A DNA stretch of 64,000 nucleotides, from the NCBI GenBank assembly GCA_015680905.1, contig CM027377.1:39952501-40016500 (forward strand), given 5' to 3'. A program made the position numbers and the translations under genes. Shown here piece by piece: positions 54,716-64,000 of the stretch. A model generated the notes under the pieces. The model was not told the DNA's origin. It did no database searches and was given only the letters and a program-made list of their open reading frames with translations. Source of the DNA: Coptis chinensis (Eukaryota > Streptophyta > Magnoliopsida > Ranunculales > Ranunculaceae). Each line of letters opens with the position of its first letter. Positions within the stretch are counted from its first letter, which is position 1.

Positions 54716-56207
54716 TGTCACACCCCAAATTTCCAGACAATATTTAAACAATTATATTTAATTATCTGGAAACCCGGGGTGAAACAAAACCCAAAACCCC
54801 TCAATTATCAAACACTATATATATACAAAAACTGAAATCAAAAAAAAGCGAAAAGGAAAAAAATCCTTAAATTACATTATTAAACTATAAAGAAACTAAC
54901 TCACTCTTCAGAAAATCTTAAACTAGAAGACTCCAAGAGCAACTCCAAATCACGTCTCCTTATCCACTGCACTCCACCATCTATGTTCCCAAGAATACAC
55001 CCACGTTGCAAAACAAAGCAAACATGGGTCAGCAAATTGAATTTGCTGGTATGAGTAGACTAACAACAAAATATATAATAATCTTTTAAATGAATAAATG
55101 TAACATTTCAAACAATTTCAACTTGGAAGACAATATAGTTCCGTTTTCCAAAAACGGCGTGTAGTTTCTTCCCAAGTAAGATTTCACCCCCAACATACAA
55201 ATTCCAAGAATCTCATATAACAGTACTCGTCATTCCAACTTTCCAAAATAACTCACAATACAATACCACTTACATTCCATTTATTAAATGCACATATGAC
55301 AACCTAATTAAATATGTGTTTGGTATACCTTACCTTTAAGCCAAACACGTCGCTTAGGGTAGGATATTTCGTCCCTGCAGAAAAGATTAATAGATCCTAC
55401 CCTCCCGCCAAAACGAGTTAGACATCACAATAAAATGATTTATCTCGGCCGGTCAAAATTTCATTCATAACCAAATCTCATTTAAGACATTTAAGTCTAA
55501 TTGATATGACACGGTTAGTCTCAAGATATTCGGGAATGCCACTTATCATAATACCTATATCAAGGGTAGTCATTCATATGACATCATTACGTTATAAAGT
55601 TTCAAGTGCATAATCATAGATCTCGGACTATCACAAGTCATTAATAGTTTAAGTAATAACATATCAAGTTATAGTCAATTCACAAGTCACATAGAACTCA
55701 CAATCATTTATTAGTATTATTCACCGTCACACTTCATATCCATAGCATCACACAATTCATATATTTTTACTTTAGTATCACTCGTCTACTTATGAGAACG
55801 AGGAAAAGTCACAACCAAGGAGTACATTCATCCCTTGTGAGTATCAACTCATACAAACCACGTAAACATTTCTCATAAGAAATCATAGACATCATATGCA
55901 ATAACTCCATCACACGTAAAATCAATATTTTTACTTTGCTTATTAATTATCTTGTTGACTCTTTTATTCAAAGACACAGCCCAACCTTTAGTTCCTACTC
56001 CACGATTTGCACTACACACATTTGCCAAATCACACATATCCGTGCGCCTCACTCACACCGAGTACCACTACAAAACATATGTCCCAAGCGGGATATCGCC
56101 TCCAGGAAACATACTTTCATCTTGTAAACTCGTAACTTGTGAGTCACAACCATCTACGGGCTTTCCATACACATAATCACAAAGCCTCTTTTGGGCATAA
56201 CAAAATA

Positions 56208-56500
56208 TCATCAGGTCATTCATGGCACATTCAATGAATACCTTGGGTCATTCCCCACATTCAAGGAATACCCATCATAACACTAACGGGCCATTCATGG
56301 CACATTCAATAAATGCCCCGAGTCATTCCGCCACATTCAAGGAATACCCAAACCTACATTCCGTACATTCAAGGAATACGACCAACCCGCAAGGCGAATA
56401 CCTTAGTTCCTCTCTAGGGCAGTCCAAACTATTGGGTCATTCATGGCACATTCAATGAATACCCGGGTCATTCATGGCACATTCAATGAATACCCATCTA
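56208..56500. repeat. Tandem array of ~30-bp units in left LTR
   Basis: About eight variants of TCATTCATGGCACATTCAAT plus GAATACC, alternating with CCACATTCAAGGAATACC. The corresponding array in the right LTR is at 61540-61832. Confidence 0.85.
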
Positions 56501-57219
56501 TCACATGACATCACAAGTCATAATATCTCATTACCAAATCCTGAGGCATGGAGAGTTCTAAAGATGTGGGCGACACTTTAAAACATTATTATCACTTATA
56601 ATTATACTAGCATTACTCATGTCAAAACAGACCACACATGTAGAGAGTCATTTCGCGTGTCAAGGCAAATCAAGCACTTAAGCATCATTTAATGTAAACA
56701 GACTTATAATCAAACAAATACAATTTACATAACCACACTCATATATACAATATTGTAAACAAATAGTTCATTAACCCAAATTCAAGTCCACACACACTTA
56801 TGTCCAAAACATATCTACATATACTAAAGTCTATATTCATATACAACTTCTATCTCACACATATATATTTATGTAGTATCAAAACAACAGTACTTTCTAA
56901 CACAATCACATAGTTATCACACAAACTAATATATATATTATAGATATAGTGTAGTGGCTGCACTTTTGCTCAAAGCTGCCTACGTATCCAAATCTTTCAG
57001 GATTGGAATCAAGCCTTCGTAGTTCTTATCAGCCACATAGTCAATGCTATAGTTTTTCCTACATTCATCCAAATGACATGTAACTTAATTACTTAAAAAC
57101 TAAGGTATGTAGATATACTTTTTCATGTAGAACTCGAAGTCCCAACCTCAGCCTATCTAGAAGAAAACTTAAGTCGAAAACGGTAAAAATCCTAATCTTC
57201 AGCAAATTAGATTTCTGAC

Positions 57220-57960
57220 GGACTATCTTCCGAATGGCTCAACTCTTTCCACAGGTGTCCAAACGAGACAAGGCTTTTTGTGTTGAAAAGCTGACACACA
57301 GAACTTACTTTCTCATGTTTTACAAAAACACTCAATCTCATTCTAAATGTTCGATAACTAAGCTCGAACACAGTGCACAGAAACTGATTTCTGACGCACT
57401 GTTTTCTGTCAGTCAAACTTCCAAACACCATAATTAATTCCACGGGTCTCGGAATGCGATGAGGCCAATTGTAATAGAAAGCAGACTTCCAAATCTTATT
57501 TTCTTATGTTTTATAAAAATTCTAACTCTCACCCTAACTATTTAAAACTGGACTTGAACACAGTACGCAGAAACTGATTTCTGACACACTGTTTTCTGTC
57601 AACCAAACTTCTAGACCTTATATCTATCACCACAGACCTCGGAATGCGACGAGGCCAATTGAGTTGGAAAGCAGACACATAAAACTTATTTTTTTATGTT
57701 TTGGCGAGAGTTTGAATCTGACCCTAACTATGTGAAAACTCGATTCCAAAACAGGCACAGACCGGATTTCTGAAATCAGAAAATTCTGACGTGCCAACTT
57801 CCGAACACCATAACCATATCCACAAACCTCGGAATGCGACGAGGTCAATTGGGTTGAAAAGAAGACTTCCAAACCTTACTTTTTCATGTTTTCATAAAAC
57901 TCTAGGTCAAACTCTAACTAAATCAAAATTTAGCTCGAAAACAGACCAGCGCTAAGACAT
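57220..57960. repeat. Tandem array of ~183-bp units in left LTR
   Basis: About four units, each with AAACTTCCRAACACCATAA-like, CGGAATGCGACGAGGCCAAT, TTGRAAAGCAGAC and TTTCATGTTTT words, spaced about 183 bp (near 57240, 57420, 57610 and 57790). The array recurs in the right LTR at about 62560-63290. The unit is close to nucleosome-repeat length. Confidence 0.75.
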
Positions 57961-59555
57961 CTAAGGCACGCCAAGACTATATCCGGGCAAGGAGTAGGTG
58001 AAAGGAAATAAGTAGAAGGGATATTTCTAAGCTGAGATTCATGCCAAACATCTGTGTCCAATCCCCAGAGGACGATAAACCCAAAATGGAACTAGGTGCT
58101 TCAGAAAATTTTTGGGAGAGGCATTAAAAGAGAAACTACTTATATCTACTTGTCTACGCCTTGCACTCTTTCACTAACTTGTTTATTACAATCCAAGATG
58201 GAAACTCATGAAACAAGTTAATATTGTTATCTAACAACCAAGTTACTAAGCATAGTATATAATCATATCATGAGGTTAATAAAGTTCACTATTAAGTCAA
58301 TGACTTACTATCAACTAATAAGTTGTCTCTGTTTAATATAAAAGTGTGGAGATAACTAGATACAAATATCTTTACACCGACCCACACACACGAAACCGGA
58401 TATGACTAACTGCTTCATAAGAACTCATTTCAAACCGACCAACTAAAATCAGCTCATAACCCATCTACAACTTAAAGCCCGGTCCATGTAAACCCTGACC
58501 AGCCCAACTAAAAGATCGGACACAAATTAACTAAACCACAAAGCGGGAGTATTGGCTAACACTCCCGATCATCTTCTCCATCAGACCTTCTTTTCCACCA
58601 AACAACTAATACTGACACCTATCCAACCACCACCATCAACCCACCGAAAATCACTAGCATGAAAAACCCCATAGCCTATTAGCAATCAAAATAACAAATC
58701 ATCAATTTCTCCAAAAAACCAAATCTAGATTTGAACCACCTACAACAAAAACGAATTGAAACCAGTAACCAATCCATATACAACAACAAACAAAAACAAA
58801 ATTAATCAAATCATTAGTTCAAAGTTTTAAACGCCCAACTCAATTTCTTAACAAAAGGAAACTGACAGCCATTATTTCAAATCCCAAATCAATCTCCAAT
58901 CTCTCCCAAAAACTCAACCATTTACAATAACCACACAACTCATTATATATAGCAAAGGAAACAATAGTATAATTACAGAATCACAATCTATTAACGATCA
59001 TCAAACAATTTGATCTACAATTGAGTTTTTGCCTCCGAACCAAAATCTATTTATCTTGTTTATTTATTTTATAAATTTGTTGTTTTGCAATTATTAACAC
59101 TAAACTTGAGTATTCAACGTCACGAAAATTTCAATCCAAGTATATAAAAATATATATACAATCGACAATTTACATATTATTTTTAAAACATGAGAAAATC
59201 ATAAGATATATAAAATATCTACTCACCGATGATGCTCCCCGCTAGCGACTATCTATCAGTAGATTTCCAGCAAAAATCCCCTCTTCTTCTTTATGTGAAA
59301 AACTCCATTTTTATTTTCTTCTCTTTGTGTCCAATCCCCTCCACGTGTGAATCCTTTTTTTTTTCTTTTAACTTTAAAACCACCCCGAAAAATATGGAAT
59401 GGGCTTTATCCACTTTACCCTATCTCTTCATAATCTTTATCCTTTTTACCTTATCTATTTCTAATATTTATCATTTTATTTTATTTTATCTCTTTTTGTT
59501 ATTTTTATTATTTATTGTACTAAGAAAATATTAAATAAAAACACGGGGTGTTATA

Positions 59556-60048
59556 ATATACACACCTTAAAGGAATCTCGTCCCGAGATTTTAGAAAAGA
59601 GAGTAGATTAACCAAACAAACATATGCCAAACAATAATTATTTTAAGTTAACTGATCATATCTCAACGACTGAAATGTATATGATAATCTAAAACAGGCC
59701 AGTAAGATTAATTAAACACGTTATTTATATCGCTTGCACCCAAAGGTCATAGTAAATAAATATCAGAAATTAGATATAAGTGTATACCTAAGTATACACA
59801 CCTTAAAAGGAATACACATATACAATAATATATAACATTATATGTGGACATACGTAAAGTAAAACCATGTCATGAGAAACACCACTTTATACGAAAATGC
59901 AGAAGACCAAAATTCAAAACGAGAACAAATCAACTTGAAAACAACCAGAAATCTTAACACCACAAAAACACTCCTACTACCCATTACCACCATCCGAGGA
60001 TCACCTAGACCTTCTCATTCTAGGCTAACCTAATCTCTGATACCAAAA
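59556..60048 (-). other. Interior of Tekay/Del-like element (493 bp)
   Basis: On the minus strand it opens with TTT and the primer site TGGTATCAGAGATTAGG (60045-60029), runs through leader-like sequence without coding frames, and ends with CTCGGGACGAGATTCC beside the left LTR. Only the sites needed for reverse transcription are left. Confidence 0.75.
60035..60045 (-). other. Primer-binding site, tRNA-iMet type
   Basis: TGGTATCAGAG on the minus strand, three bases inside the right LTR. It is complementary to the 3' end of plant initiator methionine tRNA. Confidence 0.85.
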
Positions 60049-61539
60049 TGTCACACCCCAAATTTCCAGACAATATTTAAACAATTATATTTAATTATCT
60101 GGAAACCCGGGGTGAAACAAAACCCAAAACCCTGTTATCAAACACGATATATACAAAAATTGAAATCAAAATAAACGAAAAGGAAAAAAATCCTTAAATT
60201 ACATTATTAAACTATAAAGAAACTAACTCACTCTTGGAAAATCTTAAACTAGAAGACTCCAAGAGCAACTCCAAATCACGCCTCCTTATCCACTGTGACT
60301 CCACCATCTATGTTCCTAAGAATACACCCACGTTGCAAAACAAAGCAAACATGGGTTGACAAATTGAATTTCTTTGGTATGAGTAGACTAACAACAAAAT
60401 ATATAATAATCTTTTAAATGAATAAATGTAACATTTCAAACAATTTCAACTTGGAAGACAATATAGTTCCGTTTTTCAAAAAGCGGTGTAGTTTCTTCCC
60501 AAGTAAGATTTCACCCCCAACATACAAATTCCAAGAATCTCATATAACAGTACTCGTCATTCCAACTTTCCAAAATAACTCACAATACAATACCACTTAC
60601 ATTCCATTTATTAAATGCACATATGACAACCTAATTAAATATGTGTTTGGTATACCTTACCTTTAAGCCAACACGTCGTCTTAGGGTAGGATATTTACGT
60701 CCCTGCAGAAAAGATTAATAGATCCTACCCTCCTGCAAAACAGAGTTAGACATCACAATAAAATGATTTATCTCAGCCAGTCAAAATTTCATTCATAACC
60801 AAATCTCATTTAAGACATTTAAGTCTAATTGATATGACCTGGTTCGTCTCGCATATTCGGGGAATGCCACTTATCATAATACCTATATCAAGGGTAGTCA
60901 TTCATATGACATCATTACGTTATAAAGTTTCTGCGTGCATAATCATAGATCTCAGACTATCACAAGTCATTAATAGTTTCGTAATAACATATCAAGTTAT
61001 AGTCAATTCACAGTCACATAGAACTCACAATCATTTATTAGTATTATTCACCGTCACACTTCATATCCATAGCATCACACAATTCATATATTTTTACTTT
61101 AGTATCACTCGTCTACTTATGAGAACGAGGAAAAGTCACAACCAAGGAGTACATTCATCCCTTGTGAGTATCAACTCATACAAACCACGTAAACATTTCT
61201 CATAAGAAATCATAGACATCATATGCAATAACTCCATCACACGTAAAATCAATATTTTTACTTTGCTTATTAATTATCTTGTTGACTCTTTTATTCAAAG
61301 ACACAGCCCAACCTTTAGTTCCTACTCCACGATTTGCACTACACACATTTGCCAAATCACACATATCCGTCGCGCCCACTCACACCGAAAGTACCACTAC
61401 AAAACATATGTCCCAAGCGGGATATCGCCTCGAGAAAACATACTTTCATCTTGTAAACTCAGAACTTGTGAGTCACGACCATCTCGGGCTTTCCATACAC
61501 ATAATCACAAAGCCTCTTTTTGGGCATAACAAAATATCA

Positions 61540-61832
61540 GGTCATTCATGGCACATTCAATGAATACCTTGGGTCATTCCCGCCACATTCAAGGAATACC
61601 CATCATAACACTAACGGGCCATTCATGGCACATTCAATAAATGCCCCGAGTCATTTCCGCCACATTCAAGGAATACCCAAACCTACATTCCCGTACATTC
61701 AAGGAGGAATACGACCAACCCAAGGCCGAATACCTTAGTTCCTCTCTAGGGCAGTCCAAACTATTGGGTCATTCATGGCACATTCAATGAATACCGGGTC
61801 ATTCATGGCACATTCAATGAATACCCATCTAT
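61540..61832. repeat. Tandem array of ~30-bp units in right LTR
   Basis: Counterpart of 56208-56500, with the same GGTCATTCATGGCACATTC and CACATTCAAGGAATACC alternation. Confidence 0.85.
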
Positions 61833-62559
61833 CACATGACATCACAAGTCATAATATCTCATTACCAAATCACGAGGCATGGAGAGTTCTAAAGATGTGG
61901 GCGACACTTTAAAACATTATTATCACTTATAATTATACTAGCATTACTCATGTCAAAACAGACCACACATGTAGAGAGTCATTTCGCGTGTCAAGGCAAA
62001 TCAAGCACTTAAGCATCATTTAATGTAAAGCGGACTTATAATCAAACAAATACAATTTACATAACCACACTCATATATACAATATTGTAAACAAATAGTT
62101 CATTAACCCAAATTCAAGTCCACACACACTTATGTCCAAAACATATCTACATATACTAAAGTCTATATTCATATACAACTTCTATCTCACACATATATAT
62201 TTATGTAGTATCAAAACAATGATTACTTTCTAACACAATCACATAGTTATCACACAAACTAATATATATATTATAGATATAGTGTAGTGGCTGCACTTTT
62301 GCTCAAAGTCGCCTCGTATCCAAATCTTTTCGAGATTGGAATCAAGCCCCGTAGTTCTTATCGACCACATAGTCAATGCTATAGTTTTTCCTACATTCAT
62401 CCAAATGACATGTAACTTAATTACTTAAAACTAAGGTATGTAGATATACTTTTTCATGTAGAACTCGAAGTCCCAACCTCAGCCTATCTAGAAGAAAACT
62501 TAAGTCTAAAACGGTAAAAATCCTAATCTTCAGCAAATTAGATTTCTGACGGACTATCT

Positions 62560-63290
62560 TCGAATGGCTCAACTCTTTTCCACAGGTGTCCAAACGAGAC
62601 AAGGCTTTTTGTGTTGAAAAGCTGACACACAGAACTTACTTTCTCATGTTTTACAAAAACACTCAATCTCATTCTAAATGTTCGATAACTAAAGCTCGAA
62701 CACAGTGCACAGAAACTGATTTCTGGACGACTGTTTTCTGTCGATCAAACTTCCAAACACCATAATTAATTCCACGGGTCTCGAATGCGATGAGGCCAAT
62801 TGTAATAGAAAGCAGACTTCCAAATCTTATTTTCTTATGTTTTATAAAAATTCTAACTCTCACCCTAACTATTTAAAACTGGACTTGAACACAGTACGCA
62901 GAAACTGATTTCTGACACACTGTTTTCTGTCAACCAAACTTCTAGACCTTATATCTATCACCACAGACCTCGGAATGCGACGAGGCCAATTGAGTTGGAA
63001 AGCAGACACATAAAACTTATTTTTTTATGTTTTGGCGAGAGTTTGAATCTGACCCTAACTATGTGAAAACTCGATTCCAAAACAGGCACAGACCGGATTT
63101 CTGAAATCAGAAAATTCTGACGTGCCAACTTCCGAACACCATAACCATATCCACAAACCTCGAATGCGACGAGGTCAATTGGGTTGAAAAGAAGACTTCC
63201 AAACCTTACTTTTTCATGTTTTCATAAAACTCTAGGTCAAACTCTAACTAAATCAAAATTTAGCTCGAAAACAGACCAGCTTAAGACATC
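62560..63290. repeat. Tandem array of ~183-bp units in right LTR
   Basis: Counterpart of 57220-57960; unit number and order are the same, so the array predates this insertion. Confidence 0.75.
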
Positions 63291-64000
63291 TAAGGCACGC
63301 CAAGACTATATCCGGGCAAGGAGTAGGTGAAAGGAAATAAGTAGAAGGGATATTTCTAAGCTGAGATTCATGCCAAACATCTGTGTCCAATCCCCAGAGG
63401 ACGATAAACCCAAAATGGAACTAGGTGCTTCAGAAAATTTTTGGGAGAGGCATTAAAAGAGAAACTACTTATATCTACTTGTCTACGCCTTGCACTCTTT
63501 CACTAACTTGTTTATTACAATCCAAGATGGAAACTCATGAAACAAGTTAATATTGTTATCTAACAACCAAGTTACTAAGCATAGTATATAATCATATCAT
63601 GAGGTTAATAAAGTTCACTATTAAGTCAATGACTTACTATCAACTAATAAGTTGTCTCTGTTTAATATAAAAGTGTGGAGATAACTAGATACAAATATCT
63701 TTACACCGACCCACACACACAGAAACCGGATATGACTAACTGCTTCATAAGAACTCATTTCAAACCGACCAACTAAAATCAGCTCATAACCCATCTACAA
63801 CTTAAAGCCCGGTCCATGTAAACTGACCAGCCCAACTAAAAGATCGGACACAAATTAACTAAACCACAAGCGGGAGTATTGGCTAACACTCCCGATCATC
63901 TTCTCCATCAGACCTTCTTTTCCACCAAACAACTAATACAGACACCTATCCAACCACCACCATCAACCCACCGAAAATCACTAGCATGAAAAACCCCATA

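Larger units (their letters stand above)
54716..59555 (-). repeat. 3' LTR of Tekay/Del-like element (~4.84 kb)
   Basis: Starts TGTCACACCCCAAATTTCC and ends near GGGGTGTTATA; the right border may instead be at 59562. The first 80 bases can fold (CACCCCAAATTTCCAGA with TCTGGAAACCCGGGGTG). It contains two tandem arrays (56208-56500 and 57220-57960). No gene is seen; open frames such as 55936-56176 and 56222-56458 are repeat translations. Confidence 0.8.
54716..64000 (-). mobile_element. Tekay/Del-like element with giant LTRs and tiny interior
   Basis: Two near-identical long direct repeats (54716-59555 and 60049 to beyond 64000) flank a 493-bp interior. On the minus strand the right LTR ends GGGGTGTGACA and is followed after 3 bases by TGGTATCAGAG, the initiator-Met tRNA primer site. 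Next to the left LTR the interior ends TCTCGGGACGAGATTCC then TTTAAGG, the usual pre-LTR end of plant chromoviruses. No gag or pol can be present in 0.5 kb, so this is a large-LTR non-autonomous derivative. It is inserted in the copia 3' LTR with CGTTT (54711-54715) as the likely duplication. LTR similarity is very high, so it is young. Confidence 0.8.
60049..64000 (-). repeat. 5' LTR of Tekay/Del-like element (cut by window end)
   Basis: 3952 bp visible, aligning to 54716-58673 from end to end, including both tandem arrays. The visible differences from the left LTR are mostly small indels. It continues beyond the window. Confidence 0.85.

Noticed and set aside
55936-56458. Open frames in the Tekay-like LTR (and 61263-61738)
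   Set aside because: Present in both LTRs but run against the element's orientation and translate the 30-bp array.

Overview
The window is nuclear DNA from a flowering plant, probably a dicot. The evidence is layered plant transposons (Ty3/gypsy, Ty1/copia, CACTA, FAR1-type MULE, hAT and MULE MITEs), intron-split remnants of plant housekeeping genes, long AT microsatellites and no bacterial-type operons. I see no complete, clearly functional single-copy host gene, and no rRNA, tRNA or CRISPR array. The sequence is essentially a stack of mobile elements that carry or surround fragments of host genes.

Layout. 1-15.5 kb: two Athila-like Ty3/gypsy elements of one family on the minus strand, one inserted into the gag of the other. 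The inner copy (1874-12998) is flanked by a 5-bp duplication, CCTTT. A hAT-type end sits at the left edge. 17.0-21.9 kb: a CACTA element with a CAT target duplication. It carries exons of the rRNA-processing gene UTP11 plus pieces of another, unidentified gene, and has a foldback MITE close to its right end. 22-25.5 kb and 33-40 kb: a low-copy dispersed repeat (five copies), a segmental duplication, one exon of a J-domain protein and the C-terminal exons of an ERD6-like sugar transporter. 25.7-32.3 kb: a 6.6-kb MULE with ~85-bp terminal inverted repeats. It sits between two (TA)n tracts, encodes a FAR1/MUDR transposase on the minus strand, and holds exons of a DEAD-box helicase of the RH10/DDX47 type on the plus strand. 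39.9-41.4 kb: a minisatellite and a Ty3/gypsy (Tat-like) LTR/RNase H remnant. 42.3-48.3 kb: two hAT-type non-autonomous elements, a hAT-type end, and a MULE-type foldback element split by a 3.6-kb solo LTR. 49.2-54.7 kb: a decayed Ty1/copia element whose LTRs enclose an adenine phosphoribosyltransferase (APRT) fragment. 54.7-64.0 kb: a Tekay/Del-like element with LTRs of ~4.8 kb but only ~0.5 kb between them; its right LTR runs off the window.

Main points of interest. Three different transposon classes (CACTA, MULE, copia) each enclose host housekeeping-gene fragments: UTP11, RH10 and APRT. The MULE is the most nearly intact coding element and is inserted in a TA microsatellite. Insertion order can be read in several places from target duplications. 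Many copy pairs differ mainly by 1-3-base indels, so part of the apparent decay may be assembly error. Calls rest on motif recognition by eye; no database search was possible.
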